DNA from: Deuterostichococcus epilithicus
Taxonomy: Eukaryota; Chlorophyta; Trebouxiophyceae; Prasiolales; Stichococcaceae
DNA: 64,000 bases
NCBI GenBank assembly: GCA_033439295.1
Contig: JAVTLE010000011.1
Coordinates: 1,798,082 to 1,862,081, forward strand
Direction: 5' to 3'
Positions 51,401-61,593 of this stretch are shown piece by piece (positions within the stretch are counted from its first letter, which is position 1; every line of letters begins with the position of its first letter). The position numbers and the translations under genes are program-made. The notes under the pieces are model-generated. The model had not been told where the DNA came from, made no database searches, and saw only the letters and a list, made by a program, of their open reading frames with translations.

Positions 51401-51440
51401 ATGTGCACTGCAATGTTGGCATAGCTGCTCTGTGCATCAT
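45434..51440 (-). CDS. SnRK2-like protein kinase with long C-terminal extension
   Basis: Exons on the minus strand: 51440-51093, 50939-50753, 50378-50215, 49923-49787, 49410-49314, 49053-48967, 48643-48468, 48095-47973, 47621-47522, 47246-46857, 46359-46249, 45839-45690 and a short last one ending at 45434. All are in phase. A low-complexity N-terminus precedes [29 protein letters not shown], the catalytic loop IANRDIKLENALL (Asn in place of the usual His), [40 protein letters not shown] and ILRHPWF. A helix then reads [17 protein letters not shown], as in SnRK2 kinases. The remaining ~150 residues are Gly/Ala/Ser-rich. SnRK2s respond to osmotic stress, ABA or sulfur starvation. The start is approximate. 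An alternative frame would extend the C-terminus to 45294 but breaks phase. Confidence 0.85.
46028..46199 (-). repeat. Two decayed copies of the SnRK2-like kinase exon end
   Basis: The true exon end at 46249 onward reads [15 protein letters not shown] on the minus strand. About 46154-46199 repeats it almost exactly ([14 protein letters not shown]). About 46028-46082 is a poorer copy. Both lie downstream in the next intron. Confidence 0.85.
46819..46853. repeat. Palindromic element, copy 2, at a splice donor
   Basis: Arms GGGGATACTAAGTCCAA (46819-46835) and TTGGACTCAGTATCCCC (46837-46853), one-base loop, one mismatch. On the minus strand the intron begins gtaggggatactgagtcc, so the element starts three bases after the donor. 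Confidence 0.9.
49087..49126. repeat. Perfect 16-bp inverted repeat in a kinase intron
   Basis: Arms ttttggcgcaaaaggg (49087-49102) and cccttttgcgccaaaa (49111-49126) around an 8-base loop, caatgcag. It would form a strong hairpin in DNA or pre-mRNA. It lies in the intron after the catalytic-loop exon. Confidence 0.95.
49968..50039 (-). repeat. Copy of the SnRK2-like kinase exon 49923-49787 start
   Basis: On the minus strand both begin cag/GTGTTCCTGA and share GGGCATCGCCATGGAGT-like and GGCGGTGA-like blocks over about 65 bases. The copy has a one-base shift that breaks the frame. It sits in the preceding intron, with its acceptor kept. Confidence 0.9.
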
Positions 51441-52527
51441 CTCCAATGCAGGACAAGAGCTGATGCTGTACTGTGACTGTGCTCAACCCGGCGCAGGGAT
51501 GCCGGCTGATGATGAACAGCTGCCGGGCAGGCGTGAGTGTGCAGCAGCTATGGCTCACAACCGTACCTAGAGGACCTTTCGTGCGTCAGCGACGTTTGTT
51601 GCTGAGTCGGTGGGCTGCCAGCAACCGCTGGCTTGCTGGTGCTGCACCCCATGGAGGGCCAACCGTGGCCCTCCCTCAGTGGCTGGCTGCCGAGCGTCGA
51701 CCGCCGTCTCAGATACACTGGTGCTGCACTGCGCTGTCTGCTGAGCTGCAGTCGTCGGCAGTGGGCGCCAGGCACAGATAGAGCGTGCAAGGCCAAGAGG
51801 TTGAATTGAGTCTGCTAGTCAGGCCAGTCGGCGCCTGCTTCAGAGGGCCCTATGTCACTGCAAGCTGATGGAGCATTTATCAAAGCTACAGTGACGGCCG
51901 CAGGCAAGCAGCGCGCGAGCTGGGGACGCACAGCAGGCTGATGCCCTCTGACAAATGAACGCGTGCCGAGCGCCGCTCAATGCCTGAAGCCCCTCGCGTC
52001 AAAGCCAAAGCGAAACTTGCTGTTCCTACTGAGAGGTTTCAGGCATGCAGCCCGAATTGCCACGCGAGATGGGTGAGGAGAACCCACGGATTCAGACCAC
52101 CGCGCAGCGCGGTCGCGCGACACCTCAACCGCAGCCGTGTCCTCAGAGACTAGACTAGGACTTTTCGTCATCAAAACGAGACGGAACAAGTTTCACTGCA
52201 ACTGTACGTGGCAGCGCTTGACGTCATGATGTGCAGCAGCAACTCCAGTTCGTCAACTCTGCTCCTGGGCGGTTAACCAGAACACTGGCCGCCAAGCCCG
52301 CCGCCACCAATCAGTCGTGGTTGCCAACTCCCAACACGAAGTTTGTGCAATTTTAGCACCCAATGCCCTCAAAAGGCCCACTGTGCAGCTGCGCAGACGC
52401 CATTGGGACGTCTCTACAAGGAGCTGTCAGCGTCATGAGATCTGCACTGCACGCTGCTGCCGTCAGGCCCAAAGGAACAGTTGCCCCAGACGGGCGGCAG
52501 CATGAAGATGCACAGCCGTTCCCCGCC
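51441..52527. promoter_or_regulatory. Intergenic region upstream of SnRK2-like kinase
   Basis: About 1.1 kb between the kinase start and the stop of the PLP enzyme gene, both on the minus strand. It should hold the kinase promoter. No gene recognised. Confidence 0.4.
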
Positions 52528-55500
52528 TCAGTCCTCTGCCATAGCGAGCGCCGGCAGCGCAGCCTCCAGCGCCAGCGCCCAGTGTGTCCAATGGGTGCCG
52601 CCCTGGCAGTAGACCGCAAAGGGAGGCCGCAGCGGGCCGTCCGCCGACAGCTCCGCCGTGGAGCCGTCAATGAAGGTGCCATCGGCGAATACCACCTCGT
52701 CGCCGTACCCTGGCGTCGCGCCTGTGGCACATCCCTCGACATCGTTTCGGATCACTATCGTGCCGTGGTTCGTGCACGTGAACCTCAAACGATAGGTGTC
52801 TAATACCATGAAATTTCAATAGAATAGGAATATAGCGCAGGAATGGCCAGGGGCTAGCCCAACCGCTTTTATTGCGGACCTGGCGTGGGCATAATGTAGG
52901 AGCCCACGGGCGACGCGCGTTGCACAGCGGCACAGAACGCCAGCATGCGCGCGCGGCTGCCTAGCTGCAGCGAGGTTATGGCGGACGGCGGCGCCGGCAG
53001 GCCGTCCAGGCTGTGCGGCGGCGACGCCGGGAGGCCGCACCGCGCCGCCGCGGCCGCCAGCAGGCGGCCCCCCTTGAGCGATTCGCCCACCGTCTGCGGC
53101 GCCAGGAACAGGCCTGCGAAGTAGATTGGGAGGTAAGTGAGCGACCTATCTACAGCTGGCTCTCAGGCATGCGCCTGCAGTTTGCTCCCGGCTGGAGCCC
53201 AACGCCTGCAGTGCCAGGACGAGCCTGTGCGAAGATGGTGGAGTCAAGGCTTGCGGCACGAGGGGTTCGTGGCAGCCGGAGCCTGCATTGCTTCGGCTGC
53301 TCATGAGAAGAATAGAGACAATCCACTCCTGGCTCCGCCGGCGCCCACACGCGCTGCCAGACCAGCCGGTGCTCCGGGAGCTGCGGCCGACACAGAAGAG
53401 CGGCGGCAGCACCCACATCTCTGTCAGGCATCCTGAGACCCAATGCAGCAGACGGCCAACGGCAGGGCTCACCCTGGAACATGAGGCGCAGCTGCTCCGC
53501 CGGCACCGCGCCGGCGTCCAGGCCGACGCCGGGCGCGGTGAGCCGCGCGCCGGCGGCCGCCACCAGGTCGGCGCGCCCCGCAATGTAGCCGCCAGTCGGC
53601 GCGAGCGTGCCGCCGGGGCTTTTGATCAGGCTGCCCATGCACAGGTCCGCCCCCACCTGCTCGGGAAGGACACCACCAGCAATCAGCAGCTGGCGCCCTG
53701 ACGCTCAGACTGGCTTCAAGCGAGGTGGAAGTTTGTGGGGGACTCAAAGAGCGCTTAATAGCCGCAACGAGCGTGCAACAACGCTCACAAGCCACCGTCA
53801 ACCCTCTGCATGCTGAGCTCCCGTTTCGCAGCAGGGTGCGAGGGGGCCAGCTCCTCGTCCTCGCCCAAGACACGCACCGAGCAGGGCTCTGCGGGCTCTG
53901 TGAACTCGCCATAGCAGTTGTCGACCAGCACCAGGCAGTTCGGCGACGCCTCCCGCACGATGCGGACAGCCCGCTGGATGTCCGCGATCGCCAGTGTCGG
54001 GCGGTCTGCATAGCCGCACGAGCGCTGCACCAGCGCAACCTTCGTCTCTGCGGCATAAAGGGACGGGGAACCGAGTGAGCGGCGGCATTCCTGCAGGTCA
54101 CTGTGCGCCGGCTGAGGCAGCAGAAATTGAGATGGCTGAGGCCGGCGCGGGGACTGGAGACTGAGCAAGACGGGGTTAGCCGCGGGATTGCGGGATTGCG
54201 TTCCTGTCGCCACAGCCGGGGGTGCAGCATGCCCGCTGTGCAGAGCCGGCAATGAGATGCGCGGCGGCGCGGCGGCGCTGCGGCGGCAAAGCAGCACCTG
54301 GCGTGACGGCGGCGGGAAGCGCCTCGAAGTCGATGGCGCCGCCGCCGGCCGGCGGCCGCGACAGCTCGTCGTAGGCAACGCCCCACTCAGCCAGACTGCC
54401 GTGCCCGGGCGTGCCGCGCAGCCCAATCACCTCCTCCAGAGTGTCGTACGGCCTGCAGGGCAGGTCATGCACCCGCATGGTGCAGGCTGTTCGATAGACA
54501 AACCCCAAACAAAACCCAAGAAGGGGACCCAGGCACACGGGGGTCCACCCCAGGGGGCCGCACAGCAGCAGGCGAGAACAGAGCTGCTCGGAGCCGAGCT
54601 CAGCTGAGGTGGCTGAGCTCAAATCGAGCTGAAACCCAAAGACTGACGCGCTGTCCTGTCGCAGAAGGAGCACAAACCTGCGGAACTCGCGACAACACTC
54701 AAACCTGGCCGGCACGGCAGCTCAGCGCACCTGCCGGCGACGGCGAGCATGCGATCCCCCGGGCGCAGGCACGCGAACAGTGCTGTGGATATCGCGTGTG
54801 TGCCGCTGACCAGCTGGCAGCGCACCAGCGCGGCCTCAGCACCCATGACCTCCGCCATAACCTGCGCAGCATTCGAGCATGGGCTGCATGAAAGGTCTCA
54901 CAGCGCCAGTACCAACGGCCTCCGCCATGACCCGCGCAGCAGTCAATCATGGGCTGGATGGCCGCCCTCCGCAGCCTGAAACTCCGCGGCCTGAATATCT
55001 CTGGCGGAGCACTTTTTGGGGTTCGCAAAGCAGGAGCTGTTGATGACCTGCGTGCAATTGCACAGCTGTCGCGGCCAAACGATGCATTGGATGCGGCGTC
55101 GAGCAGGCAGTTGGCTGAAGAGCTGAATTGATGGCTGATGCACCTTGTCAAGCGCAGCCCGTCCGAGGTCGCCGTGGCCATACCCCGTGGAGCCCGCAAA
55201 GTGGTGTGGCCCGATCTGTGCGTTCCGGAATGCGGCCTGCGGGACGCCACCTCCAAGTCTGCCGACCGTGCCGTGCCGTGCAAGGGCGTCTGTAGGGTCA
55301 TGTTTCCAGCTCCGGAGCATGCCGGCGGGGACACCCTGCGGCGGCCCTCGTCAAGCAGGCCAGTGCAGGGGTTCAGAGGTCACGAGCATGCAGGCAACTG
55401 CTGGCGAAGCACTGCTGTTGGAGGCAAAGGCAGCACCTGCACGCGCCGCAGGTTGGCCGCCACCAGCCGGTCGATTGCCGCAAACTGCGCCGACACCGCC

Positions 55501-56063
55501 GACGCCGCGCCCCACACCTTCGAGTGGACGCTGCTCGCATTAGTGTTGGAACGCAGGGACCACGGTGGGCCTGGAGGCCGACGTAAGTGAGCAACAGCGG
55601 GGCCGGCTTGCGGCAAACATATGCACAGATACCTCACCAGGGCCGCCGCATCTTGCCTTGTCGCCGGGATGTTCTCGGCGGGCAAACCGTTGCCGCTTGC
55701 GACTGGCAGCAGCATGGGCGTCGACGACAACGGCGTCTGACTCAGCGGATCGCGCTGCGCTTTGGCAGCGCGCTGTTGCTGCTGCAGTGGCTCAGCCAGC
55801 CGAGATGGCGGCAGGCCAGTGAGGCCGGATGCAGGCGGCTGCTGCGGCGCATGCGAGACAGCTGATGGGTGGTTTGCCACGGCCGTATCGCCATTATCAC
55901 CTCCTGTCCAGCGTGTCCGGTTTGCGGATCGCGCCTCCCCGCATGGTGGCGCTGTGAGCAGCCGGCCGCCGCCGCTGCTGCGCCGCTGGCTGGCGCCGGA
56001 AGCATGGCTACGACTTCGGCTCAGAAGGCAGCACCGGGGCAGATGCCCAACGGTCAGATGCAT
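52528..56063 (-). CDS. PLP-dependent aluminium-resistance / methionine gamma-lyase-like enzyme
   Basis: Nine exons on the minus strand: 56063-55633, 55530-55437, 55236-55144, 54861-54731, 54452-54298, 54047-53878, 53656-53473, 53113-52880 and 52721-52528. All are in phase, giving 561 residues. Residues 1-140 are Arg/Ser/Ala-rich, probably an organelle transit peptide plus a spacer. The core matches the 'aluminium resistance protein' family of fold-type I PLP enzymes: FAGSTGYGHGDLGRAALDK, LVSGTHAISTALFACLRPGD, RPYDTLEEVIGLRGTPGHGS, VALVQRSCGYADRPTL, LVDNCYGEFTEP, the likely PLP lysine in GSLIKSPGGTLAPTGGYIAG, and a C-terminal CQGGTHWTHW. Related bacterial proteins are annotated as cystathionine beta-lyase or methionine gamma-lyase-like. 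The true substrate is not known to me. The start at 56063 is the first ATG of the long open frame. Confidence 0.88.
54900..54945 (-). repeat. Copy of the PLP enzyme exon 54861-54731 start
   Basis: On the minus strand it reads VMAEAVGTGAVR beside VMAEVMGAEAALVR. The block catggcggagg is shared with the true exon. It lies about 50 bases upstream, in the preceding intron. Confidence 0.75.
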
Positions 56064-57225
56064 GCCCAGTGTCGGTCTTGCTGTCCTGCGTGAGCCGGGG
56101 TTCGCTGCAACTTTCCAACCTTGCAGAGGCACAGGCTGCAGGTGGCTGAAACGGGAGTCGGTGCGTGGGACTTCCAGGAACTGACGCAAATGGCTTGGCT
56201 CGTCGATTGATCGCCCAATTGCCAAGTCTCAGACTCACATGCTGCTGAAAGCTGGAGGCTGCAAGCGAGGAGGTATTTAGCCGCCCTGCAGTGAGAGGTG
56301 ACGTCACCTCCGTACTGTAAGATATTGTGCAATTATTTTCGTCCAGTTTGAGAAGCGCGTGCCGTCCCTGCAGCCATTCAAACCATTGCCGGGTCCACCA
56401 AGATCGCTGACACAGCGAGCTTGGTGCAGCCTGCTGTGACACCAGCGTGCCTGAGCGATTTTTTCTTTCCGTCACCACATAAAGGTTTTTTCTCGCGGCG
56501 TGGGGGCCCTGAAGCGAAGTTGGCCCCCGACTGGGCCACCATATGGCGGACACACTGGCTCGTGGGCAGGGCCCAGAAGGGCTCCGGCTGCTAGACGGGA
56601 CCGTGCCCGGGTGGCTGGAATACAGTGGTGTCGTCCGTCAGCCTGCCGCTGACAGCGGCGGACGCAAATCCATTTCGCGAATGTCTGCGCCCGTCGGTAT
56701 GCCCAAGCAGAGCCTCCAGCCTCAGCCTAGGCTCAACAGCAATCGCGTCGGCGGCCGGCAGGAAGCCACCTGCGAAACCCAGGCACGTGTCCAACCATAC
56801 TTCGTCGACCACTTGTCAAGGCTCTCCCGCTTGCGCATTGCACGCATGTCGGATCTCGTGTATCGTTCCTGGCAGCTTGTGGCGAGTCCCGTCCCGCCAG
56901 CCGTCTTGACATTCTTGTTGATAGGTGTGTTTGCCGTACGCACCTCGCGCAAGCTGACAGACGTTTTCACAGACAGCCGGCGCTGTTCGGGCAACCGTGC
57001 GGTCATCGCACGTGTTTTCGTCTTATCAATCAAGCGTACCAAAGCCGAACGCGCCGTCGTGCCCGTCAAGCATAGGTTCAGTACCACTCGCTTGTACCGT
57101 ATCATCTCACAGGACAACCAAGCGCCGACCAACACAGGGGCGTCTGTGCCCGGGCAGAAGCTTGCTGTCCTCTGAGTTGGCCTCAACAGCTCCCTCTGTG
57201 GCTGCAGGACCGGACGTCGGTGCGA
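56064..57225. promoter_or_regulatory. Divergent intergenic region; contains a 210-codon open frame
   Basis: Lies between the PLP enzyme start and the next plus-strand gene. An ATG-initiated open frame runs 56543-57175 on the plus strand (210 residues). It shows no motif or family that I recognise and its composition looks like 5' UTR, so I do not call it a gene. Confidence 0.35.
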
Positions 57226-60200
57226 ATGGACTCCGCTGGCGAGATGAGCGGCGGCGGCGGTGGCAGCCCCTACAGGAGCCGCTGCAACATGATGGACTAC
57301 GCCCGGAAGCTGGCGGCAGCGCAGGGCAAGGCCGTTGTTGCGTCGCCCGGATCCACGCACGGCGAGAAGGTGCAATGTCCTGCAGCTCCTGGTGCAAAAC
57401 TGGCCCGCCGGTCAGCACGCAACGACGCCCCCCGGGGCATCCAATGCCTGTGAACTGGGGAGAAGTTCTTTTCTAGTCACTTCGGTGCTATGGTGGTCTG
57501 CTCACCTTTCTTCAGGCGAATGCAGCTTCCTGCGCTCATTCCGACACCAGCAGCCTGCTCCATGCCATGCAGGTCGCACAATCAGTTGACCTACGCAGCG
57601 CACGGCCTGCCACCTCGATGCAGCGGCTTTCCGAAGGCTCGGCCCCACCCAGCATCCGGCGTATGTCTGCCGCCAGCGGCGGCAGCGTGCCGCGTCCCAG
57701 CATCCGCCGTGCGTCTGCTGCGCCGTTGGTCAGCGGCGGCAGCGGCAGTCAACAGCGCGCCTCCACTCGGCGAGGGTAGGCCTGCTGCTCGGATTCACGG
57801 GCGATATCCCGGGATTAGACGCCCACCTGTCTTCAAGACGCCCACCTGTCACTTCATCCAAGCACACCGCCCAAGTTGACCACCCCAGTCCATGACTAAC
57901 AACTCGCTGACTCAGACTGCCAGACTGCCTCTGCTGACTCACGGACCAATGTTCACATTTGTGAGCAAGTTTCTGCAGATGCAATGTCTCACTTTCTCAC
58001 ATCATGAGCCGAAGCACACACAGCCACGAGATACTCTCCTGCGCACATTCACAACACGATCACGATCGTGGCTGCAGGTCGATGGGTTCGGGCGCCACGC
58101 TCGCGGGCACCTACTCGTCAATCTCGCGCCTGTCGGCATCCAGCGGGCCGCAGCAGCCCCAGCAGCCAGTGACGGCGGACCAGGAGGAAGACCAGCCGCG
58201 GCTGCGGTGGCGGCGCGTCTCTGCCAGTGTCCTTGGCGCTGGCGGCCAGCACACCGCCGCCGGCGCCGACAGCGGCGGCCAGGTGTGTCAGACGAGCCAA
58301 CTACGGCCGCTGCTCTGATCCGACTTCTGCATCAGCCTCCCACTGGCTGTTCTACTCTGTGTCCAACAAGCTCATCAGCAGCCCGCCTCCATGCCCCCGT
58401 CTACATCCGCTGCCCATGGCAGTGCCCTGCCGATGGCACCGCAGCCGCCAACGGCGCCCGCACAGCTGCGCCTGGGCGTAACCTCCTGGCTGCGCCTATG
58501 GCTGCAGGACGTTGCGCCGGTGGCGTCAGTGAGCGAGGACCGCATCGCGCTCATGCGCCGCATCGCGGCGCTGGCCGTGGCAGAAGACGCCGCCGCTCCG
58601 CCGCCGGTAAAGCTGCAGCGGCCGGAGCCACACCAGACGGCGGACGACGCAGCGCCGGAGGTGCAACTTATCCAGCAGGTGAAGCGTCTGTCAGTGAAGT
58701 GCATCTCCTGGGGCCCTGCCTTTGAGACCCTTGCTGCAACCCTCCCCGTGTCCACTGTCGGGGCTGTTGTCTCAGAATGAGTGTTGGATGGTGCAGAAGC
58801 TTGGGAGCGTCCGCAGCGACTCGGCCAGCAGCCGTGATGACGGCCTGGAGCTGCTCAAGGTGTATGAGCCGGTGCGCTTGTTGGCTTTCTGCGCTCACAA
58901 CATGTGTACACGGTGACGTCTTTTCAGTGTTCCAGTCGTCAAGTGCACCGGCCAAGTACATATGCAGGCCTGCTGCAGGCCACCGAGTCGGTGTCCTGGC
59001 CGCCTGCAGCACAGAATAGTCGCCGAGCGTCCTTACTCGGCTGCTGCTTGCCACTTGAGCACGCTCATGCGACGCAGCTGTCTGTCGATGCGCCCTTTCA
59101 GAAAGACATACCTGGGTCCTGCTGCAGAACGCGGAGGACAGTCCCGGCAGATCCCGGCAGCAGGTGGACTGGGAGCCGGTTCTGGATGCCATGGCGCTCA
59201 CCCCGCAGCAGATGCGCGCCACTGCCGACGCCCGTGCAGCTCTGGGTGAGCCTCCTGTGCAGCAATCGCCACAGCCTGCGTCCTGCGTGCTCAAGCAGCT
59301 ATATAGCATCAGCAATTTCTCACCACCACCAAGTTCCATGGCAGCAGTGCGGTGTCATTGACTGCGCTGCACTCCGCTCACAGCGAGCGCTTTGCTGCAA
59401 GGACGAACACGTTCCAGCCTGCGAGCTGCGGGGTCAGCATCAGACCTCGTGACAGCGGTTACCACCTCTCTCCGCTGCATGACCCCTTTCTCCGACCTAT
59501 TTCGTGGCCATCCGAAACATTGTTCACACCCCTGCTGCCGCAGAGGATGCGCTGCGGGAGCTGCACGTGCGGCGCGCAGCGCTGTACAAGACGCTCTGCA
59601 GCTTTGCGACGACGGAGGCCGACGACGGGATGGAGACTGCCATCTTCGACTGCAAGCAGGTGGGCCGAACAGACGTTAGTTTCTGTGTCGAGTGGCTTCT
59701 CGCGAGTGGCCACTTCGGCGTCGAATCCGTCATCGTTGGACTTTGTGCAGGCTTCGGGCACGATACGATCCTGGACCTCCTTTGCCGGAGTGGTCAGGCG
59801 CTGGGAAGTGGTCGTTTAGCCACTTGCTTTATGAAAGCCTGCTTGTGCCACAGGCTCACTCAGCTGCGCTGCCTCCAACTTTCTGCTGAACGCTCTGCTT
59901 CCGGAACCCTGATTCGCGAAAGTGCTGCGCCCCACAGGAGCTGATGACGAATGAGGGCGCGGAAGCGGAGGAGCTGCGGGCGTTCCGCTACCACGTCCGC
60001 TCCGCGCTGGCGGTGCCGCTGCTGCGGGCGCGGCCCGCCATCAGCGCTGCAGCGCCCGGCGCCGCGGTCGACTTCCTGGCGCTCGCCGACGCGGTGGTGG
60101 CGGAGCTGGCGGCCGGCGGCGGCGGCAGCGGCGGCACAGACGCCCTCGCGCCGCCGCTGCCGATGCGCCGCCGCAGCCGTGGCGCCGCTGTGGCCGCCGA

Positions 60201-60240
60201 TGTCATCGCAGAGGATGAGGAAGGGGAGGCAGAGTCGTGA
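57226..60240 (+). CDS. Uncharacterised algal protein (Ser/Ala-rich, helical C-terminus)
   Basis: Eight exons: 57226-57369, 57573-57775, 58078-58282, 58382-58678, 58797-58859, 59164-59245, 59544-59659 and 59938-60240. Every phase agrees, giving about 470 residues. The N-terminal third is Ser/Arg-rich with two related units, APPSIRRMSAASGGSV and RPSIRRASAAPLVSGG, which look like basophilic kinase sites. The middle has a hydrophobic/Trp helix (LGVTSWLRLWLQDVAPV). The C-terminal half is helical: DWEPVLDAMALTPQQMRAT, then ALRELHVRRAALYKTLCSF, and an acidic tail before the stop. The 'W-x-LD-L-PQQ then charged helix' pattern recalls the region after the zipper in some chlorophyte bZIP factors, but I find no basic region here. 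No function is assigned. Additional 5' exons are possible because an acceptor lies just upstream, at 57207. Confidence 0.7.
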
Positions 60241-61593
60241 GGTTTAAACTCCCCAGTAGCAGCACGTCCATCATGGCGTACAGCGTGAACTCCTCCTTCA
60301 TCCGATGCCATCGCTCCTTGCCACGAGACGCTCGCGCCCGCCACAGAGTGCTCTATAGGCGCCTGCAGTGGCGCGCGAGCGCCAGCTTGTTTTGTGGCGC
60401 AGCCGGCACGGTGGTAACAGGATCTCGAAGGAGGATCTCGTGCTTCAGAGCAGTGGCATGTATGGCTTGGGGACTAGGTCAGTCTCTAGTCAGCACGAGG
60501 TGGTCCGACCTTGAATTTGTCACGACTACAAGCAACTCAGCGATGGAATGTGTTTGTGGGGATACCTCGGCGTATGATATTTGTTTGCTGGTGGCGTTTG
60601 CTGCAGGCTTCAGTCAGATGCAATAGTTTGGTAGTAATAAGGCACCAGATCTACAATCACGTACAACCGCCACCTCGCTGCCACTTTGAGCTTGTCGCCA
60701 TCACTTCCTACCTCTCGATGTCTGTGGTAAGCTATAAGCGGTTGCACATCCGTGGCCTTATCGTTTAGAAGGGATTTAGGGATATGGCCGGGCATCCACC
60801 CTCAAACTGTTGTACTACTAGATGACTTCATTACAGCTTTTGAAAGACAGTGTTCTGACAAAACCGTTCGTCTATAGAGGCACCCACCCCGAAGAACGAA
60901 ACAAAAACAACAATTTCACAAGTAAATTGCAGTGCCGCCATAATAAAGAGCCGCCACAACGAAGAAACGTAAAAGAGCCCCAACACGGCGCCACGACAAT
61001 GGAATACGTACACGGACGGTGGTTCGATGTCGATCCTGCCCGCTGATCACTCAAATTCGTCCCTTTAAAGGAGAGAACGTATCAACTGGGCGCCATTTAC
61101 GGTCGCAAAGTGCATGAAAGTCGGCCTTGCTGCTGGCCAGCGCCGGATGTCTAGCCTCTAGCGCTAGGATCCTCCGTCTTGCCTTGCGGCTCCCGCAACT
61201 TTGCAGAAGCGGCCGCACAGGTGCATGGTGAGAATTATGCTAATCCGAAAAAACCACGTCAGGTTGCAAAACCGCAGCGGGCGCCGTCACGTGCCAGCCG
61301 GCCGCAGTTAAGATGCGCCACAACATGTGTCACCATGCGCGGCAGCAGTAGCTGGCAGCATCATGCGGCGCGCTGGCTGGCGGGCTTGCATCGTGGTGTG
61401 TCGCGTGGTCGTGTCTGCACCACCGGTGGAATCTGGGCTGAGGGCAGCACATCCGCCCATTCGAGGCTGCCTCGTGGGCGCTGCGACCATATCGCTGGGC
61501 TGCGGTGCTGTTCTGCCACGCGGTCCGGTCTGCTGACGGAGGGACGTAGCCCGCCATATGATACCAGGACCGTCGCGCCTTCATGTATCCCAG
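60241..61593. other. Convergent intergenic region with an AT-richer island
   Basis: About 1.35 kb between two stop codons. Bases about 60600-61100 are clearly poorer in GC than the rest of the window (runs such as acaaaaacaacaatttcac). A 74-codon open frame at 60822-61046 has no recognisable family. No terminal repeats or target-site duplications found. Confidence 0.45.

Noticed and set aside
56543-57175. 210-codon ATG-initiated open frame on the plus strand
   Set aside because: No family, domain or splice support. Probably 5' UTR or intergenic. Kept only as a remark.
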